Below are positions 1 through 11,566 of a DNA stretch of 64,000 nucleotides, piece by piece. The stretch's first letter is position 1. Each line of letters starts with the position of its first letter. Position numbers and translations under genes: made by a program. The notes under the pieces are model-generated. The model was given only the letters and a program-made list of their open reading frames with translations, did no database searches and was not told where the DNA came from. Source of the stretch: Eurosta solidaginis (Eukaryota; Arthropoda; Insecta; Diptera; Tephritidae); the NCBI RefSeq assembly GCF_040869045.1, contig NC_090319.1, positions 387,019,601 to 387,083,600 of the forward strand, written 5' to 3'.

Positions 1-2
1 AC

Positions 3-322
3 GGCAGCTATCAAATATGCTGTGGAAATAATTTTGGTGTTGGACTGGTTTTAGATATTAATGAGGAGCATACCTGTGCGAAGTGGATTAAAACTCAAAC
101 AGCAACAATTGTATTTTACTCTAAAACAGTATTCCCAGGAGTATTAATTAGTATCAATGGGACTCATTTTCGCATTATTTCACCTATTTTGGCTGCATCC
201 GAACTGCGGCCAGCCTCGTCCAACTTCGGAATGTCGCTCCATAGAGTCAAAAAATTATTCAATGTAATCCTTCGTTTAAACGTGGTTTTTTCCATACAAA
301 ATTGTTGTTTATTGTTTGATTA
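3..322 (+). other. Unidentified open frame cut by the left window edge
   Basis: Frame 3 is open from the first base of the window to a TAA at about 320-322, giving about 105 codons without an initiating ATG. The composition looks protein-like (Cys, Trp and Gly early on), but I recognise no domain. It abuts a transposon copy, so it is as likely to be transposon debris or chance as the end of a gene. Nothing else is visible in this stretch. Confidence 0.2.
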
Positions 323-369
323 AAAAAGGCTTAACTACCGGCTTTCAATTTTTTGTTTTTATTAGGTAA

Positions 370-1034
370 CGTTTTATGAGACCGTGCACCATTTAACTCT
401 TATCAAAGGTGGTACTAAAGACGTGTTTCGATCTCCGTTTTTAGGATTCGAAAGCGGAAATTAAAAATTTTATTTCTGTCGAAAGATATTTACAAAAACT
501 CACAAAATGGCCCGAGAGGCTCCGAAATATGAGGTCCGATGCACAGAACATCTTTCTGCGTTGGCGGCCTTTGCCCGCGATTTGTAAAAATAACCCTGGC
601 TGGATCCAACGCCTTTCTGCATTAGTGTGTTAAAAAAATCTGGCAAAATACAACAACCACATGAAAATTTGAACCGAAATGATATGACAGAAATAAAATT
701 TTTAATTTTTGTTTTCGGATTCTTAAATCGGAGGTCGAAACGTGTCTCTTGATACCAACTTTGAAAATTTTTGTTAAAAATTAGGTGGTGAACCGTCTTC
801 TAAAACTTATCATTTTTTCAAAACAACTGCAAAATTGTATGAGACAACTGCTAGTAATCAGTTGTAAGATTTTGAAGGCTTTGACAACTACACCAACACA
901 AGGTTGTGCCACAAAAAGTTGTTAGACTAGACAACTCAACCGACATTTTTTTTGACAGGTTGAGTTGTAATCCGTAATACCAAATTGCGAAATTTCACCC
1001 AATCAGAGTTGAGTTGTAAACGGTAATAGGGGCA
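370..1034 (-). mobile_element. Partial copy of a palindromic TIR element (family also at 42047-43035)
   Basis: Bases about 690-1034 are the reverse complement of the left end of the element at 42047-43035 and end in the same terminal sequence, ...AACGGTAATAGGGGCA. The stretch is itself foldback-like: about 370-482 pairs with about 690-812, both holding diverged forms of a GTTTCGA...TCCG block. The other terminus is not found within the window. No coding potential is seen. The 41-kb separation and opposite orientation of the two copies make them separate insertions. Confidence 0.65.
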
Positions 1035-1149
1035 TAAATTTTCGGAGTATATTTTGTCTTCCTTTTTGAAAGCGGGCGAACAGCTAACATCAAACTGATT
1101 TTGTGGCCTGACAATCCCTTCGATTGTGTTTTGCCATGACATGTTTCTC

Positions 1150-1210
1150 ACCAAAAAAGTGATCTGCCTTATCAGATACACATGGAGTCGGCCTAAAACT
1201 AATTAATGCT
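1150..1210 (+). mobile_element. Possible 3' tail of a tRNA-derived SINE
   Basis: The stretch around TCTGCCTTATCAGATAC followed by GGAGTCGGCCTAAAAC resembles, from memory, the tail of a dipteran tRNA-derived SINE (a relic with the head of such a SINE lies at 18200-18395). Only about 60 bases are alignable, so the identification is weak. Confidence 0.3.
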
Positions 1211-1469
1211 CCCGTAAGCACACCACATTCTGGAAGAAAAGTGGACTCTCTCTCCCCGGATAATTATATCGAAAAAATATTGTTATTACTTATCATTTTC
1301 GGTTTACCATGCATATTTCATGCTCTTTTAATGACAAAAGGTTTCAAGACCGGGGCAGATTCCTGTAGGAACCATAATGCCGACCTGGTATCTGACGTAC
1401 AGAGTGTGGGGAAGCCGATACCCCCATTGCCGATTTTGAAAAACACGTTCCGGCATCCAATTGTGGCGA

Positions 1470-1960
1470 AGTGAGAATGGCAATATCACAGCTAAAAAAT
1501 CACAAGGTGCCAATTAATGGCGGGATACCCGCCGGGCTGTTCAAACATGGAAGCGAAAAGTTGGTATATGATAAAGAAGCAAAAAAAGTGGGTCTTGCAC
1601 TAAATGTGGAAAAGACGAAATACTTGTTGTCATCGTGGCCTTTGATGCCACGTCACTGTTGACGGATATAAATTCGAGACTGCAAAGCATTTGGTCTATT
1701 TGGCAAGCAGCATTAAAAGCAAAAACAATGTCGGCCTAATAATCAAACGGCTAATAACTCTTGCCAACAAGTGCTTCTTTAAGCAATTGAAAGGTAAAGT
1801 TCTCTATTGACGAACAAAATTCTCGCTCTACAAGTCACTCATCATACCTGTCCTGATATATGGCTCGGAATCATGGAAGAAAAATAATAGACAAAGAGAC
1901 GAGAGAAAGAACAAGGTACACACTCGAGAGCCTAAGAATAATGCAAAACAGAGAAAAGGC
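1470..1960 (+). pseudogene. Non-LTR retrotransposon reverse transcriptase relic
   Basis: Broken frames give fragments typical of a LINE reverse transcriptase in the right order. First comes a palm motif like AISQLKNHKVPINGGIPAGL (1474-1540), where the usual form is K..G.DGIP.EL. Then a segment like GLALNVEKTKYLLSS (1592-1636), then thumb-region pieces near 1680-1870 ending like SLIIPVLIYGSESW. Frameshifts and stops separate the pieces and the catalytic YADD box is missing, so it is dead. The style suggests an RTE-like family, but the clade is uncertain. Confidence 0.6.
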
Positions 1961-2411
1961 AATGAACAAGAAAGAAGATACACAAGACATAGCCGCGACT
2001 TACTTATTATGCCTATGACACAGATAATTAGTTTTAGTTTGACAAGTTTACCATATAGTGATGGTAGCATTTAATTTTTTTTTTTTTTTTTTTTTTTGTA
2101 AAGTAATAATAAAATCGTTTTTTAAATACCAATGTGAGTGAATATAAATAATTGTTTGTGAAGTAATATTTCATGTAAAATTCAAATTTATAATTGTGCA
2201 AAACTTTATTTGAAACTATGTAATTTAGATCTTGTAATTTTATTTCTAATGTTGTTTTTGTCTTTTGTATTTTGCTATAAACAAATATAGACCGCCCCTG
2301 AAGAAGATAAGGATAATTATCGAAACGTTGGGCTAAATGGTGGAATAAATCACATTTTATTTGCACTTGACCCTAATAGATCAGTAAAGCTGAAAAACTA
2401 CATATAAAAAA
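1961..2411. other. AT-rich repeat debris with a T tract
   Basis: No gene is seen. A run of about 24 T lies near 2070-2096. A stretch at 2296-2350 (TGAAGAAG...CGAAACGTTGGGC) is of a kind often found at the 3' ends of dipteran retroelements, but I cannot name the element. Confidence 0.3.
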
Positions 2412-2419
2412 AGAAATTT

Positions 2420-2902
2420 GATTTCGATTAACTGACATATTGTTGTACAAGGCTTTGTATGGAAAATTATCAAGAAGAAGCAATCAGTTGTTGGGATAAC
2501 ACCACCTCTACCACCACCAGCATGACGTCACGCCGAGAAAATTTATTTCCCAGCCAACTATGATTTTTGTGCTCTCTCGTTTTTTGCGGGATCTATTTAT
2601 TGGTTCATGGGTTCAATCAGCTGTTTTATCTGGTTATGGATAAGTCGCCATTAACTGGCCCTTAAATACAGGAAAATAGAGCTACCGAAAAAGTGAGGCT
2701 ATGTGGTTGACATCACCTTTATTATTACATCATGTGTTATACCTTGTAACTGTTTTTATCATTGTTGGTAATGAGTACAATTTTTGCTCTTAATACTCAA
2801 GGCGAATTCATACAGGTGGTGTTATCCCATCAGCTGATTGCTTCTTCTTGATAATTTTCCATACAAAGCCTTGTACAACAAAATGTCAGTTAATCGAAAT
2901 CT
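2420..2902. mobile_element. Non-autonomous element with ~90-bp terminal inverted repeats
   Basis: Bases 2420-2511 and 2811-2902 are near-perfect reverse complements; for example GTTGTACAAGGCTTTGTATG on the left is matched by its complement at 2859-2878. The loop of about 300 bp has no open frame. Long arms with a short non-coding centre fit a foldback-type MITE. I could not find a clean target duplication. Confidence 0.75.
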
Positions 2903-3574
2903 ATAAAAATTTTCTTTTGACTTGACATTCATCTGCGCGGCGAATTGATTGAATTCGCTTTGCCACCACCTGGTATAGATTCGCCTTGTTAATACTAATG
3001 TGAAGTGAATAAATAATTTAAGAAGTTCCCTTCTTAAAATTTCAGAGTTTTTATTGTGTTTGGCAGCTGTCTGAACTCGCCGTTCTTAAAACAAAACTGC
3101 AAACTGCTATCACTGAAATGAGAGAAATATGTTCGCAAAATAACAAAAAAAAATTGTGTTCACTGAAACAGATTCAATAGGCAATCTATTTCAATTAAAA
3201 ACTTATTCAAGCCCTTTATATGGTTTAATTTTATTGAAAATTATCAGCAAGACCATCTACCAAGTTTGTGGCATGCACGCCCGTTTATATCATTCAGTTT
3301 TCAGAAGTTCATACCGAAATCGGTTAATTAGAATTTCTTTTAAACTCTAAATTCGGCCTTAACAAAAACAACACTTTTATGACTCATTCGTCATTAAATG
3401 TTCCTGGGATACATTTTATGTCAACAATGCAAACCCGAAAAGGCATGTCAAATGTCATTTTGCTGCTGTTTTGTTGATGTGTGGCTCGGCTCATCTGTGT
3501 GTGTGGTGGCCGCGTGTGTTGACATTTCTGCAAGATTTGGAAATTTTGTTACAATCTTGTAGAGCGCTTGGAAA
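2903..3574. other. Region upstream of beta-PheRS
   Basis: No supported gene. It contains the presumed promoter and 5' UTR of beta-PheRS. No TATA box is evident at a suitable distance. Only short chance frames exist. Confidence 0.4.
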
Positions 3575-5611
3575 ATGCCAACAATTGGAGTTAAACGAGA
3601 TTTGCTTTTTGAGCAATTGGGCAAAAAGTATAGTAAGTAAAATGGTTTTGAAATAGCGCATGTACCAAAAGTAATGATCGTGTATATTGCAGCTGATGAC
3701 GAGTTTCAAGAATTATGCTTCGCCTTTGGCCTAGAGTTAGATGAGGTGGTAGGTAAACCGATTCGATTCGGGAAACCCGCTTCACAAATTAATAAAATTT
3801 CCAATTAAATTCACAGACAACGGAGAAACAAATGCTCACCAAGGAACAAGGTGATGTAGCAGCAGTAGCCAATGCTTCTGAAGATATAATTTACCGCATT
3901 GATATCCCAGCTAATCGTTATGACTTGCTATGTATTGAAGGCTTGGTTACTGCTTTATTAGTTTTCCAGGGCAAGTAGGTACACTTTTGTCTATAGCATT
4001 TAACTATTTAATATTTTCAAAATGTATATTTCTTTTGCGCCACAAAGAATTAAACCACCAAAATTCCTACTAGTCGAACCAGCAAAACGGCAGGTGCTTA
4101 AAATTCTACCCGAGACTTCGCTAATTCGGCCTTACGCTGTAGCTGCAGTTTTGCAGAACATAACATTCAGCAAAGATGCCTACGATAGTTTCATTGAGCT
4201 GCAAGATAAACTACACCAAAATCTGTGTCGCAAACGCGCTCTAGTCGCAATTGGTACTCATGATTTGGATACCATACAAGGTCCATTTACATATGAAGCA
4301 CGCGCGCCTGATAATATACATTTTGTGCCACTCAATCAAAAGAACAAAATGAATGGACTCGAATTGATGGAATTTTACTCTACACATTCGCAACTGAAAC
4401 AATACTTGCATATCATAAGAGATTCGCCCGTGTATCCAATTATTTACGATGCGAACGGTGTGGTATTATCATTACCACCCATAATCAATGGCAATCATTC
4501 CAAGATTACTTTAGACACAAGAAATGTTTTTATTGAATGCACCGCAACTGATCTCACTAAAGCCAAGGTAGTATTGGATACTATGGTATGCATGTTCTCC
4601 GTACATTGTGCCAAAAAATTCACCGTGGAACCATGTGATGTTGTGCATCCCGACGGAACCGTAATTACATATCCTGAAATAAAAGTCCGCCAGACTACAA
4701 TATCAGCGCAAAAGGCAAATGATTACATTGGTATACAAGAAGAGCCAAGGCAAATCGCAAACATGTTAACACGCATGTATTTAGATGCACAAGTAGCAAA
4801 TGAAGGTGACACGTTAACAGTGAATATACCACCAACACGACATGATGTACTTCATGCTTGTGACATTTACGAGGACGTGGCCATTGCTTATGGCTACAAT
4901 AACATTAAAAAGTCGCTACCAGCTTTCATGCATATAGCAAAACAATTTCCATTGAATAAGCTTACCGAACAGTTACGTGAACAGGTAGCACAAGCTGGTT
5001 TTACCGAAGGCATCACCTTTACGCTCTGTTCACGCGATGATATTGCAAAGAAACTGAACAAGTCAATTGACAGTATTGCTGCAGTGCATATTGCCAATCC
5101 GAAAACATTGGAATTTCAAGTTGTACGTACCACATTGCTGCCTGGATTACTCAAAACCCTAGTTGCTAATCGAAAAATGCCATTACCCTTGAAACTATTT
5201 GAAATTAGTGATGTTGTGGTGGCCGATGATGATACTGAAGTTGGTGCACGCAACGAGCGACGTCTATGTGCAGTCAATTGTAATAAAACTGCTGGTTTTG
5301 AAGTGGTGCACGGATTACTGGATCGTGTAATGCAATTGTTGGAAGTGCCATGGAAGTCGGGATCTATACAGCAGGGATATAATCTGCAAGCAGCTGAAGG
5401 TGAAGAGATGCTTACTAATGCAAATGCATTTAATGTGATTTCGTTTCCTTTTTATACAGATTCTGCCTTTTTTCCCGGACGATGTGCTAACATTATGCTA
5501 AATAACGTCGCAATTGGTCGCATTGGTGTACTTCATCCTACAGTGCTACAAGCTTTTGAGCTAGCAACGCCCTGTTCCGCGGTAGAATTTAATATTGAAC
5601 CTTTTGTGTGA
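3575..5611 (+). CDS. beta-PheRS: Phenylalanyl-tRNA synthetase beta subunit, cytosolic (five exons)
   Basis: Beta chain of the alpha2-beta2 cytosolic enzyme that charges tRNA-Phe with phenylalanine. Exons: 3575-3632, 3693-3748, 3817-3974, 4048-5399, 5460-5611 (1,776 bp, 591 aa; the family is about 590). Every intron has GT..AG ends and phases agree. The start ATG opens [16 protein letters not shown], the canonical N-terminus of eukaryotic beta chains. Exon 3 ends in the conserved [15 protein letters not shown] motif. The B3/B4 editing-type domain (about residues 110-275) includes [15 protein letters not shown]. The B5 domain (about 300-370) includes [14 protein letters not shown]. The C-terminal synthetase-like core includes [20 protein letters not shown] and FFPGRC. 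No frameshift or stop is seen. The upstream ATG at 4022 is intronic. The first four introns of the gene are short (60-73 bp). Housekeeping gene; no special regulation is visible. Confidence 0.96.
5400..5459 (+). other. Last intron of beta-PheRS: 60 bp, frame-preserving, stop-free
   Basis: Donor GTGAAG, branch-like CTAAT at 5414-5418, pyrimidine tract and ATACAG acceptor. Removing it joins A-E to D-S-A-F-F-P-G-R-C, matching the family. Retaining it would add 20 residues absent from known homologues, with no frameshift or stop. Confidence 0.85.
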
Positions 5612-5708
5612 CTGTTATTGCGAGAGTAAACTGAAGTTGGTGAAATGAAAAATTAAGTGAACTTAAATCACAAAAAAAACTTATTTGATGATAGCCGTTA
5701 ATTTATTT

Positions 5709-5746
5709 AATAAAGCTTCAAGCGGATATACTCTGTATTAAATAAA
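5709..5746 (+). terminator. Polyadenylation signals for beta-PheRS
   Basis: AATAAA occurs at 5709-5714 and again at 5741-5746, 98-135 bases after the stop codon. Both are suitably placed for 3' end formation of the beta-PheRS transcript. Confidence 0.6.
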
Positions 5747-5759
5747 TCTTTGTTCTTGA

Positions 5760-6392
5760 TATCTTAACAGCTTCACTTAATCCAATAACTGCAAGTTTTA
5801 TGAATTGCAATTAGAGTGCTGTTATTGGGGTCATAGAAAACTCAAAAAAATGTTGGGATCTCGCGGGTATACATCGCATCATGTATGTATGTATGACGTG
5901 GTAATTCTAAATATAAAGGAGTTTCACCTTTTACAGTATCCAAAGTGGCGCGCGATTCTCTGGGAGGTGAAAATGTGTCTTTGACACCTTTCAAATATGA
6001 AAATCTTTATATTGAATATTTTTGGGTGCAATTTTTTAAAATTTAATAAATCTTCATTTTGAAGCTAAATGTACATTTATGGCAACGCTGTGTACAGGTC
6101 GGGTTCAATCTATTCGTTGTGCCTTTACTTTGTAGTATAAGTTTAGGCGTAGTTAAACACAAACTACAGTGGTGGCGGTGCTATTAGAATGCCACGTTAA
6201 ATAGAGTTCACAACGCACACCTAGTTGAATCTCCAAATAATTTACTACGTAGTAGTCTGTCCACGCAGCGCTTTCTTAATTCACTCGCCATTCGCATAAA
6301 AACATCATCTAATACCTATTTTAGAGGTACAATATTGGCACACTGCAACTGCCTTAACCACGTTTTTATACCCAATAACGTCATTGAATCGT
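5760..6392. other. Intergenic, no supported gene
   Basis: No ORF, repeat or RNA gene could be supported. It includes a short TATG-repeat patch near 5883-5895. Confidence 0.4.
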
Positions 6393-6623
6393 TACCCTGC
6401 AAAAATCGTTGGATCATGTGGCCCACTTGTGTCATATTGGAATACTCCATGGATTACTCCGATGTAATGCTGAGCTGGAGTATATGGTCCTGTCCTAGGA
6501 CATCGCAATGTTAATTGGACCATATTTTTTGTATGAATTGTGGTTAATTTTGTACCACTCGCTTGGTCCATAGCAAGTACTCCATACATGCATGCATGGA
6601 GTACTCGCGATTTCTGCAGGGTA
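6393..6623. mobile_element. 231-bp MITE with ~16-bp TIRs
   Basis: The ends TACCCTGCAAAAATCG (6393) and CGATTTCTGCAGGGTA (ending 6623) are inverted repeats with one mismatch. Near the right end, 6579-6606 is a near-perfect 28-bp palindrome centred on CATGCATG, and a related GGAATACTCCATGGA motif lies near 6440. No coding capacity. The superfamily is not determinable from this copy. Confidence 0.7.
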
Positions 6624-8940
6624 TTTTACTCATAATTTTTTTTTTCTTAATAAACTGCCGATAGCAGACATATAATCGAGCTTAGCGGAGTTGGCAGCAC
6701 GGCTAAGAATGAATTGTCGCCGAATCAAAGAGTTCGTTCTCAAAATTCTCATTTCAGGCTGAACGACGAATGTAAAAAACTGGACAGAGATAAGTGAGAG
6801 ATTTATTGGAGTGATGTTTGGTTAAGGTCACATTATTATGAGTGTTTCTTTCTTTCTAGAATAAAAACTGCACTGTCCTACGAAAAACTGGTCAACCCGG
6901 ATCCTAAGTTAAACAAGTTTATGTATTTAGTTAAATTTTATTTACATGTTTTCTTTAATTGCTCATCAGTATACTCATTTTTATTATTGTTTACTGAACA
7001 TTCATAAATCCTATTTTCTGGTTATGTGTGTATGTCATTTTAATTTATGTTGTTTGCTAGCTTAAGTTTTTTTTTAGTTTTTGCTGCAGCGTGCGGTATT
7101 GGTAGAACTTTTCTTAACTGTTTTTTTTTTTTTTGTATTTTAATTCTTTGTTTAATAATATTTTTTGTCACATCATTTGTATATATGGATTTATTGTTTG
7201 CTTATTTGCTTGATTTTATTTTTTAATGTAATGTGGTAAATGACCAGTACCTTCTGTAGCATAGCTAATATGATCAATAATTGTAATTGTAATACATATA
7301 TATATGCATGTATTTATATAATAATTATAATTCATCATAGTCATTACAAGTTTAGCGATAGTAATTTTATAATTATAATGATAATAATAATCGTATTCAG
7401 CGGCAACCAGCATTCTTATATTTAGTTTTCTTTGTTGTTGTGTTTGTATTAATAATTATATTTTTTGTTTTAACGCGTTAATAGCAGTTACAGTAACCAT
7501 AACTAAGGTGTCGTCATTGATTCTCAGTGGTTCGTTTTTGATTCATCTTTCCTGTTCCAATATTTGCTTCTGTTCGCTGGCAAAATTGTGGATACGCATT
7601 CGCAAATTAGTATTACAGTTTAGTTGGGCTCTTAATTTGCATGTTGTATGTTTTGTTGAGTATGTTCTATATGAGCTATTTTCTCGTTTGCTTCAATAAC
7701 TTTCAGGAAGCTTTATTCCACTTCCATGCTTAAAGCAATTTGATTTATAGTTGGATGTATAATGAACATTTAAGTTTATGCGTAATTCTTCAAATATAAT
7801 TTTTTTTGTCTTCCTATTCCATTAATAACATTAATAAAGCAGCGCGAGATTTGTTGTTTCTAATTTTTTTCACGGGTCTTAATTTCTTTTGTCTATTCTA
7901 TTTTTATTTAGTTGGCGATAATTTTCTATTGTTGCATTCACGTTAGGATATATAAAAAAAGCCGCAGTTTTTTCTTGAAATTCGAAGCATGATACATTTT
8001 CAAACAAAGATTGATGTTATGTACACATGAAAGTAAAAAAAAAATAGCTCCAAATATGATTTGCACATTTTTTATATTTATTTGCTACTTTTTTTGTTTT
8101 TTTATTATGTTAAAATTATATGGTTTGCATAATTAAAACGCTGTTAATCAATTTCGAAAACGTTTTTGAGAAAATTCCAATATGCGAGAAGTCTTTAAAA
8201 GTCTTCATGAATTTTTTTTTTTTTTTTTTTTGAGAATGCAAGTTTGTAGTTAAAATTATTTAAATCTAAGAGAACACATGTTTGAAGTCTCAAAATTCGC
8301 ATTGATATTTCAGCTTTTTATTTCATCCGATGGATGTTTTAGATTTTCTTTGTCCTAAGTTTTTAAAAATTAAATTTTTTGCATATCGACCCTGACTCAG
8401 CTGTAGTTTCAAAAACGCTCTATCTCAAGACAACTGTTGAAAAACGCCCTATCTGATACTATTTTTTAAAACGTTCTATCTGAGCATAAATTCAGTCTTC
8501 TAAACAATTTCCAAGGATCTCTCAAATTTCGCATCGATTTTAAGGACGTTTTGAACATCTTAAGCCTCACCCTCGGAAAAAAAAGTTCGACAATGAGCAC
8601 CAGAAAAAATATTTTTAGTGAACTTATGCCACTATCAAAAATAACGGCTTAATCTAAATCTACCTACACCCTTATTCTAAGCTAGTAACAACATTATTTT
8701 TAATGGTTACGAAAATGACAAACAACTTTTCGTATTCTGATTGCGGATTGCGGATAACAACTCCTCGTTAACACGCAAGTTTGAACCAGAACAAAAAAAT
8801 CTTCTATTCCGTTATGAATATACAAAACAAATTGGCAACCCTAATCAAGTGTGTGTGAGGAGAAATTTTCAATGCTAATTAAAGAAGAAAATCAAATAAA
8901 AAAAGAACATTTAACATAAAAAATCTACGGATATATTGTA
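6624..8940. other. AT-rich intergenic region
   Basis: No gene supported. It is rich in T tracts (for example 8212-8232) and AT dinucleotide stretches (7290-7400). Three imperfect copies of an AAAACG..CTATCT motif lie at about 8412-8482. Parts could be untranslated sequence, but nothing proves it. Confidence 0.35.
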
Positions 8941-8949
8941 TACATATAC

Positions 8950-10290
8950 ATATGTATGACCGCGAAGCCAGTATAGATCTATGATCCACCTGTGCGAGGT
9001 TTTTGCAATGCTTCTTTGCATTCCAGAACACTTCTTAATGATGCACTGTGTGAGATTATTGCCTTAATCGCCACCTTAATATAATATATATGTACGTATG
9101 TATATTTAGGTGACTACAGCTTAAGCAAGGCTTCCTCCAGAATTTCTGCTGCTTTCTTTGCGGTTATAATTTCCGCCTAAAGACGCTGGAGTAATCTGGC
9201 AGCCTGTAGTATCTACTTATTTCTGAATCGACACAGTTAACAGCAGATGCCACCCCTTCCGTTAATTTGAAGCCATCGGTATATACGCGTATAGTAAGTT
9301 CTGCCAATTGTGGCCCCATAACTCTTTGGAAGCTTAGGCACGGGACCATATATTCAGTTTGCCCGATATTAGACAGCACTATACTGCCTTGGCCATACAG
9401 CCTGCATTCAAGCTGTTCCGAAGCAGTGACTAACGCGATTTGTTGGGCTATTAGGTCTGCAGGCGCAATGTTTAGGTAGTTCCTGTTATGCTAATCATTG
9501 ATAATCTGCATAGCCCCCCGATTTTGTGGTATACGTACTTTTTTGTGTGGTTGTCCACCAAAAAGGAATTCCATACTAAAGTATGGGTTTAATAGTTGCC
9601 GTAAATACCTAATGAGAGACCCCGCGTGTATCTTAGCATCCTCTTGCATGCATACAGTGCCGCGGATACTTTCTGTGCTCTCTCTTCCACATGGAGTTTC
9701 CACGACAACGTACTATCTAGTATAACTCCTAGATACTTTGTGCTACATTTTTCTTGCAGGGTTACCCCTCCGACCTTAGACTTAGTCCAATTGAAAACCT
9801 TAAATTTCCTATTAAATAATACTAGATCGGTTTTTCCACGTTGGCTGTTAACCCGACTCCAGATGCCCAAGCATGTACATCACGAGGTGCTTGATCCATC
9901 AGAGAGCTAATTGTTGTTAGGCATCTGCCACTTATGATGACTGAAATGTCATCTGCATATGACGTAAGTTTGACTGGTCCTCTGTCGAGCCACCTAAGCA
10001 ATTGATTTATAACCAGCGATCACAGCATTGGTGATAAAACCCCACCCTGCAGCGTTCCTCTGTTTACAGATTTTGTTTGCCTCGCATTGTTAAAGCTGAA
10101 CGAACTTCAATGGCGTTGAGACTGTCCATGATTGCTCTTTTCCAGACATTGTTGAAACCTCTGGCATTGTTCAGAAAAACACCTAGGGCACATTCTTGGT
10201 GCTCCATGGCTTTCTCTATATTCATGACCACCCTATGCAGTGCAGTATCGACTTACTTGCCTTTGGTGTAAGCATGTTGTGCTAAAGAGA
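8950..10290 (-). pseudogene. LINE ORF2 relic: reverse transcriptase and RNase H (I/LOA/R1-like)
   Basis: Reading the minus strand from 10290 down, a palm segment with a TSYADDIS box (about 9942-9975) lies in a QGG-LSP context near 10000-10060. It is followed by a thumb region with KYLGVILDSTLSWKLHVEER (within 9640-9760). A gap and frameshifts follow, then an RNase H domain opening with IRVYTDGFKLTEGVASAV (about 9240-9290) and tailing off as AEIITAKKAAEILEEALL (9125-9170). Low-quality RNase H sequence continues to about 8955, interrupted by AT-rich filler at 9060-9115. Many frameshifts and stops; the 5' part, including the endonuclease, is missing. The presence of RNase H places it in the I/LOA/R1 group. 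Confidence 0.75.
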
Positions 10291-10323
10291 ACAAGTCCTC
10301 GGTCATATTTGATTTTATATATC

Positions 10324-10435
10324 TGACCCGACCTATGAAAAGGTGGCTTATGACTCAAAAAAAAAACAACTGTTAACAGCTGTTTCTCGCAATTTCTTTT
10401 TTGAGTCATAAGCCACCTTTTCATAGGCCGGGTCA
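10324..10435. mobile_element. 112-bp palindromic mini-element
   Basis: Arms of about 38 bp (10324-10361 and 10398-10435) are almost exact reverse complements. They begin TGACCCGACCTATGAAAAGG and enclose about 36 bp. Typical of a very short MITE or foldback unit; it would form a stable hairpin if transcribed. Confidence 0.7.
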
Positions 10436-10486
10436 CATATACATAATACTCCGATAACAAATTTACCGGTAACTTTCGGAGTAAGA

Positions 10487-11566
10487 CCGTTACGATCAAC
10501 CAAAAAAATTCGACGATGATTTTTTTCGCTGTTACGGCGTTCTTACGGATACTACAACTACGTAACTAAAACTTTTAGTTCTTGTGGTGAAAATTATAAT
10601 TTCTATCTCATTGAGTGATATTTTAAGACGAGAAAGTTCGTAAGTAGCCAGCAGTTGTCGTAAAAGCGACGGTATGTAATAAAAGTAAGTGTTATTCCTA
10701 ATGAAAAAATTAACAACAGCCCGCGAATCGCCACAAATATGCACAGCGTAGGCGACAAAAAACTGTCCCCGCTAGCTGGAAACATGAAAAAGGAATTTGC
10801 AAGAAAACGACTGGAGACCATCTTTAATGCAGGCGGTGTAGTTGGCGTAACTTTCCCCTAACAGAATCTAACCAACTCTCAGGTTTTTTTATTGGCTCCC
10901 ACACCATTACATACGGATAATCCAGCACAGCTATCTTAACGCAGTTGCGACTCAATACTCCTGTATTTTTATGGCTTACTTTTACTACTAAAGAGTATGC
11001 ATGACTCGTCCCCAGTCGATCCCTGTCCAATCCATTTTTTCGTAATACCAACATAGGGAGGCGGAACGTTTTTTTGTGGTGAGACACAGGTTTTTTTCTA
11101 GCCATGGGGTCATCAAATTATTTTTCTTCAAAATACGCTTTACAGCTGAGATTCTAATTTTCTGGAGCGATTTTAGCTGTGTTGGCGATAATGCTATCAT
11201 CACGTTCAGTGGCCGTACATTTAGCGAATGAGGGGATAAAGCCACCGATTCAATACATTTCGTCTTACTCCGCCAACGCCATCCATATTTTGCGAGATTT
11301 GTCCTTTGTAGACAATTATTTTAATTTTTTGTTCAAGGATAAAACTATTTTATGAAATATATGTAGTTGATTTTACGAAAACTGATCGGAAGTTTCGAAC
11401 TTTCACGTCTTTAAATATAACCCATTGACAATTATATAACCCATTGAGCTAAGGAATTATCAATGTTAACCACAGCAGCTAAAAAGTTTCGTTACGTAGC
11501 TGTAGTGACCATAGAAACGCCGTAGTAGGGAAACTATTTTCGTCGGCTTTTTTATGGCAGTAAGTG
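10487..11566 (-). mobile_element. Tc1/mariner-like element relic with long TIRs
   Basis: The left arm (about 10487-10680) and right arm (about 11430-11566) are diverged inverted repeats, and a second copy of both arms occurs at 37137-38025. The interior, minus strand, carries broken frames with Tc1-type transposase features: an ...KKNNLM... N-terminal helix region, then DWTGIDWGRV where active elements read DWT..DW..V.FSDES, then LDYPYVMVWEPI (usual form G..VMVWG.I). Frameshifts and stops show it is inactive. The right end is followed by TA, the expected target dinucleotide. Confidence 0.7.

Noticed and set aside
2290..2360. Penelope-like element 3' end
   Set aside because: The CGAAACGTTGGGC motif is suggestive only; no coding sequence or repeat boundary supports it.
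4022..4047. ATG at 4022 as the beta-PheRS start
   Set aside because: It lies in an intron; three upstream exons give the conserved [10 protein letters not shown]-terminus and the [10 protein letters not shown] motif.
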